NCBI GenBank assembly: GCA_947493695.1
Contig: CANLSF010000009.1
Location: 62,001-126,000, forward strand
From: an uncultured Kiloniellaceae bacterium
GTDB lineage: Bacteria > Pseudomonadota > Alphaproteobacteria > Kiloniellales > Kiloniellaceae
Length of the DNA: 64,000 bases
Reading direction: 5' to 3'
Position numbers and translations under genes: made by a program. The notes under the pieces are model-generated. The model was not told where the DNA came from and ran no database searches. It was given only the letters and a program-made list of their open reading frames with translations. Below, piece by piece: positions 9,390-18,087 of the stretch (position 1 is its first letter; every line of letters begins with the position of its first letter).

Positions 9390-10040
9390 ATGCTTGCCTG
9401 TATTTCACTCTGCAGACACTTCACCAGGACGCAATGGGAACTCCCGGTTGATGGCCCGCGCCTGCTTATCACCTGGCGGGAAAGCCCGGCAGTCGCTCCA
9501 GGGGACGGCGACGAGGCGATATCCGGAGCCCTTCGGGCCGTACTCTGCCAAAGCATGACAAGAGACCATGAGGTTGCCTGGTTCGACGGGGTCATCCATC
9601 CGGACGCCAAGAATCATCTTCTCACGCCTGGTTTTCTTGAATGGCCCAACAGAATCCGGCGCTATCTTACCCGGCGGCCCCGAGATGCCTGGCTTCTTCG
9701 CAGCCGGGATCTGTCAACAGTCCTGCGTCTGTTCGACGCCACGGGTTTTTCCTGGGACCAGCGCGGACAGATGGTACTGCTGTTTCCCCCGGCTGCATCC
9801 ATCGATCCGGAGCCTGCGCAGCTTCTGGCAGCCATCGGTACTCTACAGCGAGGTCCGCTGGAAACCTTCTGGCCGCTCGGCGTTGCCTATTGCATTTTAC
9901 CTGGCGTGGACGGCTGTGTGGCGGGGGTCTATGCCTCGGATTGGAATGCCATCGATGCATTCATTGCCTCTCTTGAAGCAGCAGCAGCCACCTCCGGGGT
10001 CAGATTGAGCGAATGCAACGAGGAAAGCCTGTCCGGCTAG
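9390..10040 (+). CDS. Hypothetical protein, unrecognised
   Basis: 216 residues, soluble, no signal peptide or membrane segment. I do not recognise the family. It is rich in Trp, Leu and acidic residues and has a compositional pattern consistent with a real protein, for example ITWRESPAVAPGDGDEAI, WPNRIRRYLTRRPRDAWLLR and a C-terminal VYASDWNAIDAFIASLEAAAA. The upstream ATG lacks a strong ribosome binding site, so an internal start such as the Met at residue 56 is possible. It stands alone: the GST upstream is divergent and the next operon starts 274 bp downstream. Existence is moderately supported, function unknown. Confidence 0.55.
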   Translation: MLACISLCRHFTRTQWELPVDGPRLLITWRESPAVAPGDGDEAISGALRAVLCQSMTRDHEVAWFDGVIHPDAKNHLLTPGFLEWPNRIRRYLTRRPRDAWLLRSRDLSTVLRLFDATGFSWDQRGQMVLLFPPAASIDPEPAQLLAAIGTLQRGPLETFWPLGVAYCILPGVDGCVAGVYASDWNAIDAFIASLEAAAATSGVRLSECNEESLSG

Positions 10041-10314
10041 CAATGTTGCATTGAGTCGGTGGCTCGCCGGCAACACTTCCCTCCGGACTGAGTCGACTCG
10101 AGGTCTGTCTTTCTTTGAACATCAGTCAACAACTTTGAATTAAATTATTTTCTATAGACAAAAAAATTTTCCCTATAGGCAAATTTAAACCATTAGTTTA
10201 TCAACGCGTCAGAATACCTATCCCACAGCACATCCCAAAAAGTACCTGCGCCCATTTTCCTGCGCAAAGCCGCGAAGAGTTCTCGAAATACCGTAGCCTG
10301 ACGAAACAGACCCG

Positions 10315-10602
10315 ATGCCAATGACACAACCCCAGACGCCCCTCGCCACCACGGCAAACCGGCTTGCAACGCTCTACAACGAGTCTTTCGGTGGAAAATC
10401 GAAAGGCCGGTATCGTATTTCGGTGAAGCTGGTTCGTCAGCTTGCCGGCAAGCGCCGCCTCTACGAAGACGATATCCGCGCCCTGACCCGTGAGATGCTC
10501 GAGCGCGGTTACGTCCTGATCGATATGGACAGCTTCTTCGTCGTGATGGGCGCCAATACCTTTGTGAACTATCGCCGAGCAAACGAAGACGTCCTGTCAT
10601 GA
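10315..10602 (+). CDS. Small conserved-looking protein, first gene of the rim operon
   Basis: 95 residues, basic and soluble, no known domain recognised. A helical N-terminal half (TTANRLATLYNESFGG) is followed by RISVKLVRQLAGKRRLYEDDIRALTREMLERGYVLIDMD and a hydrophobic end FFVVMGANTFVNYRRANEDVL. Its stop overlaps the start of the RimB-like gene by 4 bp (ATGA), so it is translated together with rimB and rimK and probably serves the same pathway, for example as a substrate adaptor. The start could be the Met at residue 3 instead. The 274 bp upstream are AT-rich and hold no gene I can support. Confidence 0.78.
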   Translation: MPMTQPQTPLATTANRLATLYNESFGGKSKGRYRISVKLVRQLAGKRRLYEDDIRALTREMLERGYVLIDMDSFFVVMGANTFVNYRRANEDVLS

Positions 10603-11150
10603 AGAAGAGTTCACCCGGGAAAGCTAAAACCCGCGAGAGACAGACTATCGGCTGGCGCGAGATGGTCGGTCTGCCAGAACTCGGCATCACAAGCCTGCGC
10701 GCCAAAATCGATACCGGCGCACGCACCTCGGCCTTGCATGCTGTCGACCTGGTCCTGTTCGAGAAAGATGGCGCCCGCTGGATCGAATTTCGGATCCCAC
10801 AGCCGGGCAAGCCAAAATCAGCGCGCTGTGCCGCCCCTCTCGTTGACGAGCGACAGATCAAGAATACCAGCGGCGTAGCGGAAACCCGCTACATTATCGA
10901 GACCACGCTGGTTTTCGGGAAACGCCACTGGAGCATCGAAGTATCGCTCGCGGACCGGAAGAAGATGGAGTTCGATCTGATCCTTGGCCGGACCGCTCTG
11001 CGCAGGCGAAAACTGCTGGTTGATCCAGGGAGGTCCTTTCTTGCGGGTCCGCCCCATGAGCAGCCGACCACCGGAAAAGACACCTCAAACGAACAGCCGC
11101 GGCCGCGCAAGACGTCTCGCGCAAACAACCTCCAGACAGGGAGTAAGTAA
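10599..11150 (+). CDS. rimB: RimB-like retropepsin-fold protease (PF05618 family)
   Basis: 183 residues of the family annotated as putative ATP-dependent zinc protease, now regarded as retropepsin-like. The hallmark is [14 protein letters not shown] with Asp38-Thr39-Gly40 as the aspartyl-protease motif; downstream come the family blocks [25 protein letters not shown] and [24 protein letters not shown]. In Pseudomonas the homologue RimB works with RimK to remove or trim glutamate tails on ribosomal protein S6. The last ~30 residues are a low-complexity polar tail. The gene overlaps its upstream neighbour by 4 bp and ends on the base where rimK begins, so the operon is tightly coupled. Confidence 0.88.
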   Translation: MKKSSPGKAKTRERQTIGWREMVGLPELGITSLRAKIDTGARTSALHAVDLVLFEKDGARWIEFRIPQPGKPKSARCAAPLVDERQIKNTSGVAETRYIIETTLVFGKRHWSIEVSLADRKKMEFDLILGRTALRRRKLLVDPGRSFLAGPPHEQPTTGKDTSNEQPRPRKTSRANNLQTGSK

Positions 11151-12055
11151 TGAAAATCGCGATGATGGCACGAAATCCGGAGCTCTATTCCCACAAGCGC
11201 CTGAAAGAAGCCGCCGAGGAACGGGGGCATGAGTTGGATATCATCAATACCTTGCGCTGTTACATGAACATCGCCTCGCGCCGCCCTGCGATCTATTACA
11301 ACGGTGAGAAGCTGCAACACTATGATGCCGTCATCCCCCGGATCGGTGCGTCGGTCACCTACTACGGCCTCGCGGTCCTGCGCCAGTTCGAGATGATGGG
11401 TGTTTATCCCCTGAACGAATCTGTAGCCATCGGACGGTCCCGGGACAAACTACGCTCACTGCAGCTGCTCTCGCGTGAAGGGATCGGCCTGCCGGTCACG
11501 ACCTTCGCACATGATCCAAAGCAGACAGAAGAGGTCCTGGAGCTTGCCGGCGGCGCGCCGCTGGTGATCAAGTTGCTGGAAGGCACCCAGGGTATCGGTG
11601 TGGTTCTGGCCGACAGTGACCGCTCGGCAAAGTCAGTGGTCGAGGCTTTCCGGGGTGCGAAGGTCAACATCCTGGTGCAGGAATTCATCAAGGAAGCCGG
11701 TGGCACCGACATCCGCGCCCTGGTTGTCGGCGGTAAAGTCGTGGCCGCCATGCAGCGCAAGGGGGCTGAAGGCGATTTCCGCTCCAACCTGCATCGTGGC
11801 GGCAGCGCGCAGATGATCAAGATCTCACCGGAAGAACGCTCCACCGCCATCCGCTCGGCAAAAGCCATGGGCCTGAATGTCTGCGGCGTCGATATGCTGC
11901 GCTCCAATCACGGTCCGGTGGTTATGGAGGTCAATTCCTCACCGGGCCTGGAGGGTGTCGAGAAAGCCACGGGCATCAACGTCGCCGGAAAGGTCATTGA
12001 ACTGCTGGAAAAGCAGGCCAAGCCCGGTAAAACCAAAACCAAGGGCAAGGGCTGA
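11150..12055 (+). CDS. rimK: RimK, ATP-grasp glutamate ligase
   Basis: 301 residues, the normal RimK size. RimK adds L-glutamate to the C-terminus of ribosomal protein S6 and can make poly-glutamate. ATP-grasp landmarks are visible: [19 protein letters not shown], the nucleotide-binding lysine in [16 protein letters not shown], the adenine-contact segment [19 protein letters not shown], and the Mg-binding end [19 protein letters not shown]. The C-terminus is a lysine-rich tail ([11 protein letters not shown]). It starts at the last base of rimB and its stop overlaps the next gene by one base. The S6 gene rpsF is not in this window, so the substrate in this organism is inferred from the family. 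Confidence 0.93.
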   Translation: MKIAMMARNPELYSHKRLKEAAEERGHELDIINTLRCYMNIASRRPAIYYNGEKLQHYDAVIPRIGASVTYYGLAVLRQFEMMGVYPLNESVAIGRSRDKLRSLQLLSREGIGLPVTTFAHDPKQTEEVLELAGGAPLVIKLLEGTQGIGVVLADSDRSAKSVVEAFRGAKVNILVQEFIKEAGGTDIRALVVGGKVVAAMQRKGAEGDFRSNLHRGGSAQMIKISPEERSTAIRSAKAMGLNVCGVDMLRSNHGPVVMEVNSSPGLEGVEKATGINVAGKVIELLEKQAKPGKTKTKGKG

Positions 12056-13098
12056 TGCCGGATCAGGCGCCGTTTCAGATCGGCAAGCATCGGGTCCCTG
12101 CAGGGACCCGAAGAACGGTTGATCTGCCGGTCAGCGTTCTCTCGGATCATACGCCTGTCTCAATGTCGGTGCATGTCGCCCATGGCCGAAAGCCCGGTCC
12201 GACGCTCTTCGTCAGTGCCGCGGTGCATGGCGACGAAATCATCGGCGTCGAGATTGTCCGAAGGCTCCTGCGCGCGCCCAGTCTCGACAAGCTGAAGGGC
12301 ACCCTGCTCGCCATCCCGATCGTCAATGCCTACGGCTTCATGAACCATTCGCGTTATCTGCCCGACCGCCGCGATCTCAATCGGGTATTTCCCGGAAGTC
12401 CGCAAGGCTCCCTCGCCTCCCGCCTTGCTCATATTTTCATGACGGAAATCGTCGGACGCTCGGATGTGGGTATCGACCTGCACTCAGCCGCAATCCACAG
12501 AACTAACCTGCCGCAGATCCGTGTTTCGCCCTCGAAACCGGAGACTATCGCCCTGGCGGAAACCTTTGGCGCGCCCCTGGTCCTGACATCTAAAACGCGC
12601 CCGGGCTCCCTCCGGCAATCGGCGCAGGACCTCGGTATCGATGTGCTGCTCTATGAGGCCGGTGAAGGCTTGCGGTTCGACGAGTTCGCGGTCCGGGCGG
12701 GCGTCACCGGTATCCTTCGCATCATGCATCACCTTAAAATGGTGCCTGCGCGCGGAATTACCAAACTCAAGGCCGCACCGATTCAATCCTCCTCGAGCTT
12801 CTGGCAGCGCGCGCCGGCCGGTGGCTTGCTGCGGGCGTTCAAAACCATCGGCGATGAAGTCGAGCAGGATGATGTCCTGGGCATCATCTCGGATCCCTTT
12901 GGCGAAATGGATACGGAAATCCTGGCTGAAGAGGCCGGGCTGCTGATCGGCCGCAGCAACCTGCCGGTGGCCAATGAAGGCGATGGCCTGTTCCACATCG
13001 CGCGCCTCAAGCGCAACGACGACGCCGGAGCCACCATCGACAGCCTCACGACCCAGCTCAACGAGGATCCCCTCTTCGACGAAGATGAAATCATCTGA
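12055..13098 (+). CDS. Succinylglutamate desuccinylase/aspartoacylase (AstE/ASPA) family zinc hydrolase
   Basis: 347 residues, M14-like zinc hydrolase fold. Zinc ligands are visible as His58 and Glu61 (VHGDEIIG) and His143 (GIDLHSAAIHRT); the substrate-binding motif DLNRVFPGS and the likely catalytic Glu in LLYEAGEGL are present. A C-terminal beta domain (residues ~245-330) includes RAPAGGLLRAFKTIGDEV. Homologues are frequently encoded beside rimK. Family members cleave amide bonds to acidic amino acids, so a role in removing glutamate from RimK products is a reasonable inference but unproven. It is last in the operon and is followed by an intrinsic terminator. Confidence 0.87.
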   Translation: MPDQAPFQIGKHRVPAGTRRTVDLPVSVLSDHTPVSMSVHVAHGRKPGPTLFVSAAVHGDEIIGVEIVRRLLRAPSLDKLKGTLLAIPIVNAYGFMNHSRYLPDRRDLNRVFPGSPQGSLASRLAHIFMTEIVGRSDVGIDLHSAAIHRTNLPQIRVSPSKPETIALAETFGAPLVLTSKTRPGSLRQSAQDLGIDVLLYEAGEGLRFDEFAVRAGVTGILRIMHHLKMVPARGITKLKAAPIQSSSSFWQRAPAGGLLRAFKTIGDEVEQDDVLGIISDPFGEMDTEILAEEAGLLIGRSNLPVANEGDGLFHIARLKRNDDAGATIDSLTTQLNEDPLFDEDEII

Positions 13099-13136
13099 CC
13101 GCAACGAGATACCGCTGCGCTGACGCCAAAAGCAAA

Positions 13137-13172
13137 AGAGCCGGAGTGATAAACACCCCGGCTCTCTTTTTT
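13137..13172 (+). terminator. Rho-independent terminator after the rim operon
   Basis: AGAGCCGG (13137-13144) pairs perfectly with CCGGCTCT (13158-13165) and is followed by CTTTTTT. It lies 39 bp after the last gene of the plus-strand operon and before the convergent glpV stop. A weaker T-run on the minus side (CTCTTTTGCTTTTGG) suggests it may work in both directions. Confidence 0.9.
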
Positions 13173-13205
13173 AAATCCGATCAGGATTGATCGGGTGACG
13201 TCGGA

Positions 13206-14909
13206 TTACTTGGTCCAGCTTTTGACCAGCTCATCGTAGTTCACGGTCTCAGGCGTCGGCTTTTCGTTGGCGAGTTTCGCCTTCGGAGCACCGGGCTTGG
13301 AGAGCCATTCGTTCGGATCGACTTCGTCGTTCAGCTTCGGACCAATGTCGCCCTGGACACCGGCACGCTCCAAACGTGAGAGCACTTTTTCCTGAGCTGC
13401 ACAGAGAGCATCCATGGCTTCCTGCGGGGTTTTCGCGCCCGAAGAGGCATCACCGATGTTCTGCCACCAGAGCTGCGCCAGTTTCGGGTAATCCGGAACG
13501 TTGGTGCCGGTCGGGGACCACTGAACACGGGCCGGCGAACGATAGAACTCGATCAGACCGCCCAGTTTCGGGGCCCGCTCGGTGAAGCTCTCGTGCTGGA
13601 TCGTGCTTTCGCGAATGAAAGTAAGACCGACGTGGCTTTTCTTCACATCAACCGTCTTGGAGGTGACGAACTGCGCGTAGAGCCATGCGGCCTTGGCGCG
13701 ATCGACCGGAGTCGATTTCATCAGCGTCCAGGAACCGGCATCCTGATAGCCAAGCTTCTGGCCTTCTTCCCAGTAAGCACCGTGCGGTGAAGGCGCCATA
13801 CGCCACTTCGGCGTGCCGTCTTCGTTCACGACGGGAATGCCGTCTTTGACCATGTCGGCGGTAAAGGCGGTGTACCAGAAGATCTGCTGAGCAATTGCGC
13901 CCTGTGCAGGAACCGGACCGGCTTCACCGAAGACCATACCGGCAGCTTCAGGCGGAGCATAAGCCTTCAGCCAGTCAATGTACTTGGTGATCGAGTAGAC
14001 AGCAGCCGGACCGTTGGTGTCGCCGCCGCGGGCCACACAGGAACCGACAGGCTGGCTGTTTTCATTGACGCGAATACCCCACTCATCGACCGGAAGGCCG
14101 TTCGGGGAACCTTTGTCGCCGTTGCCGGCCATGGAGAGCCAGGCATCGGTGAAGCGCCAACCGAGCGATGGATCTTTCTTACCGTAGTCCATGTGGCCAT
14201 AGACTTTTTTGCCGTCGATTTCACGGCCGGTGAAGAACTCGGCGATATCCTGATACGCGGACCAGTTAACCGGAACACCCAGGTCGTAGCCGTACTTGGC
14301 CTTGAAGTCGGCCATGTTCTTTTCGTCGGTGAACCAGTCATAGCGGAACCAGTAGAGGTTCGCGAACTGCTGGTCAGGAAGCTGATAGAGCTTGCCGTCG
14401 GGACCGGTGGTGAAGTCCTTGCCAACGAAGTCGTCGATGTCGAGGGTCGGCAGGGTTACGTCCTTGCCTTCGCCAGCCATCCAGTCGGTCAGATTGCGGG
14501 CCTGCTGGTAGCGCCAGTGAGTGCCGATCAGATCCGAGTCATTGATATAGGCGTCATAGATGTTCTCGCCCGACTGCATCTGGGTCTGGAGCTTCTCGAC
14601 CACATCACCCTCACCGATCAGATCGTGGGTGATCTTGATGCCGGTGATTTCGGTGAAAGCCTTGGCGAGAGTCTTGGACTCATACTCATGGGTTCCGATG
14701 GTTTCAGAGACCACCTTGATTTCCATGCCCTTGAAGGGTTCAGCGGCTTTGATGAACCACTCCATTTCCGTCTTCTGCTCGTCCTTCGAGATCGCAGCAG
14801 GCTGGAATTCCTCAAGCCATTTTTCTGCGGCCGCCATGTCCGCAAAGGCAGATCCGGAACTCGCCATCATGGCAAGAGCCGCCGCCGTCGTTAACAGATA
14901 CCTTTTCAT
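13206..14909 (-). CDS. glpV: GlpV, periplasmic glycerol-binding protein of the ABC transporter
   Basis: 567 residues, large for a solute-binding protein but normal for GlpV. A signal peptide is clear: MKRYLLTTAAALAMMASSGSAFA with cleavage expected after SAFA. The mature protein has the family blocks NIYDAYINDSDLIGTHWRYQ, LYQLPDQQFANLYWFRYDW and RVQWSPTGTNVPDYPKLAQLWWQ. It is the last gene of the glp operon and lies in the same order (S-T-P-Q-U-V) as the characterised Rhizobium glycerol system. Ligand assignment comes from that synteny and the linked glpD, not from binding residues I can identify. Confidence 0.92.
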   Translation of the reverse strand: MKRYLLTTAAALAMMASSGSAFADMAAAEKWLEEFQPAAISKDEQKTEMEWFIKAAEPFKGMEIKVVSETIGTHEYESKTLAKAFTEITGIKITHDLIGEGDVVEKLQTQMQSGENIYDAYINDSDLIGTHWRYQQARNLTDWMAGEGKDVTLPTLDIDDFVGKDFTTGPDGKLYQLPDQQFANLYWFRYDWFTDEKNMADFKAKYGYDLGVPVNWSAYQDIAEFFTGREIDGKKVYGHMDYGKKDPSLGWRFTDAWLSMAGNGDKGSPNGLPVDEWGIRVNENSQPVGSCVARGGDTNGPAAVYSITKYIDWLKAYAPPEAAGMVFGEAGPVPAQGAIAQQIFWYTAFTADMVKDGIPVVNEDGTPKWRMAPSPHGAYWEEGQKLGYQDAGSWTLMKSTPVDRAKAAWLYAQFVTSKTVDVKKSHVGLTFIRESTIQHESFTERAPKLGGLIEFYRSPARVQWSPTGTNVPDYPKLAQLWWQNIGDASSGAKTPQEAMDALCAAQEKVLSRLERAGVQGDIGPKLNDEVDPNEWLSKPGAPKAKLANEKPTPETVNYDELVKSWTK

Positions 14910-14984
14910 TGAAGGTCCTCCCTAGTTATCGTTCAACAACACTTTGGTACGCCTCTACCTGAACCGCACCTTTCCCAAAAAAAC

Positions 14985-15269
14985 CTATACAAACCTGAAC
15001 ACAAAAAGCGCATAGAGCAAGCAAACGCCAAGTGCCCACCAGAGATTCGGGCCGACCAGCCCGAGCCATGCCAGATTGATGAAAGCGCTGCCCAGAAGCG
15101 ACAGAAACAACCTGTCGCCACGGGTGGTCTCAAAGCGCAGGATACCGACCCGCGGCCCGCCGCCGGGACGGGCATATTCCCAAATCCCCATGCCGATCAG
15201 CAGACAGATAATCGTCCCGAAGAAGATCGCTGTCGGCAGGGTCCAGGCCATCCAAGATAAATCCATCAC
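14985..15269 (-). CDS. glpU: GlpU, small DUF2160-type membrane protein of the glycerol transporter
   Basis: 94 residues with two to three predicted membrane segments (WTLPTAIFFGTIICLLIGMGIW, LFLSLLGSAFINLAWLGLVG, LWWALGVCLLYALFVFRFV). The cytoplasmic loop WEYARPGGGPRVGILRFETTRGDRLF is characteristic of the family. It lies 9 bp after glpQ and 75 bp before glpV. Its role is unknown; the constant presence in glycerol ABC operons suggests a transporter accessory subunit. Confidence 0.9.
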   Translation of the reverse strand: MMDLSWMAWTLPTAIFFGTIICLLIGMGIWEYARPGGGPRVGILRFETTRGDRLFLSLLGSAFINLAWLGLVGPNLWWALGVCLLYALFVFRFV

Positions 15270-15278
15270 CAGCCCTCC

Positions 15279-16118
15279 TTACACCCGGCCCAGGGCAAAG
15301 CCCTTGGCGATATAGTTACGCACGAAGTAAATCACCAGCGCGCCCGGAATAATCGTCAACACACCTGCCGCCGCCAGCACACCCCAGTCCAACCCGGAGG
15401 CCGAGACCGTCCTTGTCATGGTCGCCGCGATTGGCTTGGCCGCGACCGTGGTCAGGGTCCGGGCGATCAGCAGTTCGACCCAGGAGAACATGAAGCAGAA
15501 GAAAGCGGCGACGCCGATACCCGAGGCGATCAGGGGCACGAAGATCTTTACGAAGAATTTCGGGAAGGAATAGCCATCCAGATAGGCCGTCTCGTCGATC
15601 TCCTTCGGCACGCCGGACATAAAGCCTTCCAGGATCCAGACCGCCAGCGGCACGTTGAAGAGGCAGTGCGCCAGCGCCACCGCGATATGCGTATCGATCA
15701 GACCGAAGGCCGAGTAGAGCTGAAAGAACGGCAGAGCAAAAACCGCGGGCGGTGCCATGCGGTTGGTCAGCAGCCAGAAAAAGAGATGCTTGTCGCCCAG
15801 GAAGTTGTAACGCGAAAAGGCGTAGGCTGCCGGGAGCGCCACGGAGACGGAAATCACCGTGTTGAGCACCACATAGATGATCGAGTTGATGTAGCCGTTG
15901 TACCAGGAAGGGTCGCCGAAGATCACCGCGTAGTTCTGCAGGGTCGGGTTCTGCGGAAAGAGCGTAAAGGTCGAGAGAATTTCCTGGTTGGTCTTGAAGC
16001 TCATATTGACGAGCCAATAGATCGGCAGCATCAGAAACACGATGTAGAGCGTCGGCACCAGCCACTTGAAACTGCGTTGCTTACGCGGGCGAGCCGCCGT
16101 GGTGACGTCCATGCTCAT
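15279..16118 (-). CDS. glpQ: GlpQ, glycerol ABC transporter permease
   Basis: 279 residues, MalG-type inner-membrane permease with about six membrane segments (for example LVPTLYIVFLMLPIYWLVNM and VLAAAGVLTIIPGALVIYFV). The EAA coupling loop that contacts the ATPases is EIDETAYLDGYSFPKFFVKI. The N-terminus is basic and cytoplasmic (RPRKQRSFKW). Its start overlaps the end of glpP by 4 bp, indicating coupled translation; GlpP and GlpQ are expected to form a heterodimeric channel. Confidence 0.93.
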   Translation of the reverse strand: MSMDVTTAARPRKQRSFKWLVPTLYIVFLMLPIYWLVNMSFKTNQEILSTFTLFPQNPTLQNYAVIFGDPSWYNGYINSIIYVVLNTVISVSVALPAAYAFSRYNFLGDKHLFFWLLTNRMAPPAVFALPFFQLYSAFGLIDTHIAVALAHCLFNVPLAVWILEGFMSGVPKEIDETAYLDGYSFPKFFVKIFVPLIASGIGVAAFFCFMFSWVELLIARTLTTVAAKPIAATMTRTVSASGLDWGVLAAAGVLTIIPGALVIYFVRNYIAKGFALGRV

Positions 16119-17008
16119 CCCTTTTCTCCCGCACCGGCATCCGAGTTCTCCGAGCCGTAGTTAGTCATGATCGTATAGAAGACCCAGGACATCAGCAGAA
16201 TGATCAGGAAGTAGATCAGCGACATGGCCGCCGCCGGCCCCAGATCGAACTGGCCGATCGCGAGCTTGACCAGATCAATAGAGAGGAAGGTCGTCGCATT
16301 GCCGGGCCCACCGCCGGTCACCACAAAAGGCTCGGTGTAGATCATGAAGGAATCCATGAAGCGCAGCAGCACCGCGATCAGCAGCACCCGGTGCATCTTG
16401 GGCAGCTGGATGTAACGGAAGACGCTCCAGCGCGACGCTCCGTCGATACGGGCCGCCTGATAATAGGCCTCGGGAATGGACACTAGTCCGGCATAGCACA
16501 GCAGCACGACAAGGCTGGTCCAGTGCCACACGTCCATGACAATCACCGTCACCCAGGCATCGACCGCGTTCTGCGCATAATTGTACTGGATCCCCAGTGC
16601 GTCGAGAGTGTAGCCCAGCAGGCCGATATCGGCGCGGCCGAAAACCTGCCAGATAGTGCCCACCACGTTCCAGGGAATAAGCAGCGGCAGCGCCATCAGA
16701 ATCAGACAGACCGGCACCCAGATCCCCTTGCGCGGCATGGAAAGCGCAATGCCGATGCCAAGCGGAATCTCAATCGCCAGGATTGCAGCGGAGAAGGAGA
16801 GGTTCCGGACCAGAGCATCATGAAAACGCTCGGAATGAAGAATATCGGAAAACCATTCCGTGCCCGCCCAGAAGAACTGGTTATTGCCGAAGGTGTCCTG
16901 AACCGAATAATTGACGACGGTCATCAGCGGAATGATCGCCGAGATCGCAACCAGCGCGAAAACCGGCAGCACCATCAACCATGCTTTGTTGTTGACTGTC
17001 TTCTGCAT
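16115..17008 (-). CDS. glpP: GlpP, glycerol ABC transporter permease
   Basis: 297 residues, MalF-type permease with six membrane segments (WLMVLPVFALVAISAIIPLM through SLIYFLIILLMSWVFYTIM). The EAA loop is EAYYQAARIDGASRWSVFRY followed by IQLP. The gene starts 2 bp after glpT ends and overlaps glpQ by 4 bp. It partners GlpQ in the membrane and docks on the GlpS/GlpT ATPase pair. Confidence 0.93.
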   Translation of the reverse strand: MQKTVNNKAWLMVLPVFALVAISAIIPLMTVVNYSVQDTFGNNQFFWAGTEWFSDILHSERFHDALVRNLSFSAAILAIEIPLGIGIALSMPRKGIWVPVCLILMALPLLIPWNVVGTIWQVFGRADIGLLGYTLDALGIQYNYAQNAVDAWVTVIVMDVWHWTSLVVLLCYAGLVSIPEAYYQAARIDGASRWSVFRYIQLPKMHRVLLIAVLLRFMDSFMIYTEPFVVTGGGPGNATTFLSIDLVKLAIGQFDLGPAAAMSLIYFLIILLMSWVFYTIMTNYGSENSDAGAGEKG

Positions 17009-17010
17009 GA

Positions 17011-18084
17011 TTAGGCCTCTCCCCGGACCAGATGAGAATCCTGATAGATATTGACCCGGCTGGGATCGATCACCGCGCGCGGATCAGCGGGTACCTCAGC
17101 CCCTTCAGGCAGCACGGCATCGAAGTTGCAGCCTTCCAGTTTGCTGCGCACGATCTTAAAGCGACCGATGTCCTCGACCGTCGTGATCGAGAGCGGCACT
17201 CCCTCGCCATCGGACGAAAGACTGATGAATTCCGGACGGATGCCCAGCTCCGTATTGCCGGACAGCGCCGGATAGCCCTTGGGCAACTGCAACTCATGTC
17301 CGCCGAACTGCACGCGATTGCCATCGATCTGACAAGGCACCACATTCATGCCGGGTGAACCGATGAAGTAACCGACGAAGGTATGCGCGGGCTCGTCGAA
17401 GAGCTCTTCCGGCGTGCCGATCTGCACAACCTCGCCTTCGTACATCACGACAACCTTGTCCGCGAAGGTCAGTGCCTCGGTCTGATCGTGGGTCACGTAG
17501 ATCATAGTATGCTCGAACTTGCGATGCAGTTCCTTGAGCTTGGTGCGCAGCTGCCATTTCATGTGAGGATCGATGACGGTCAGCGGCTCGTCGAAGAGGA
17601 TCGCATTCACGTCATAGCGCACGAGGCCGCGCCCAAGTGAGATCTTCTGCTTCTCGTCGGCGGTCAGGCCCTGGGCCTTGCGGTTGGCTTTGTCGCCCAG
17701 ATCGAGCATCTCGATCATTTCCGCGACCCGCTTGGTGACTTCGTCCTTTGCAACCCGCCGATTGACCAGCGGGAAAGCGAGGTTCTCCGCCACAGTCATG
17801 GTGTCGTAGATCACCGGGAACTGGAAGACCTGGGCGATATTGCGTTGCTCGGGTGCCAGATGGGTGACGTCCTGCTGATCGAAAACAATGCGGCCGCGTG
17901 AGGGAACCAGCAGTCCGGAAATGATATTCAGCAGAGTCGTCTTGCCGCAGCCCGACGGCCCCAGCAGAGCGTAAGCACCACCATCGTCCCAGACGTGATT
18001 GATCTCCTTCAGGGCGAAGTCGGCTTCGTTCCTGGGGTTTGGAAAATAGGAGTGAGCGAGTTGATCTAGGGTAATCTGAGCCAT
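17011..18084 (-). CDS. glpT: GlpT-type ABC ATPase of the glycerol transporter, signature motif degenerate
   Basis: 357 residues, MalK-like ATPase with a C-terminal regulatory OB domain (from ~240). Walker A is GPSGCGKTT (42-50), Q-loop VFQFP, Walker B ILFDEP (162-167) and H-loop YVTHD (196-200), all canonical. The ABC signature, normally LSGGQ, is LTADE at residues 140-144 (17653-17667), so this subunit cannot offer a normal signature to its partner. GlpS keeps LSGGQ. The D-loop is also unusual (LTVID). The name GlpT here means the ABC ATPase of the rhizobial system, not the E. coli glycerol-3-phosphate antiporter. It follows glpS by 3 bp. Confidence 0.92.
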   Translation of the reverse strand: MAQITLDQLAHSYFPNPRNEADFALKEINHVWDDGGAYALLGPSGCGKTTLLNIISGLLVPSRGRIVFDQQDVTHLAPEQRNIAQVFQFPVIYDTMTVAENLAFPLVNRRVAKDEVTKRVAEMIEMLDLGDKANRKAQGLTADEKQKISLGRGLVRYDVNAILFDEPLTVIDPHMKWQLRTKLKELHRKFEHTMIYVTHDQTEALTFADKVVVMYEGEVVQIGTPEELFDEPAHTFVGYFIGSPGMNVVPCQIDGNRVQFGGHELQLPKGYPALSGNTELGIRPEFISLSSDGEGVPLSITTVEDIGRFKIVRSKLEGCNFDAVLPEGAEVPADPRAVIDPSRVNIYQDSHLVRGEA

Positions 18085-18087
18085 GTC

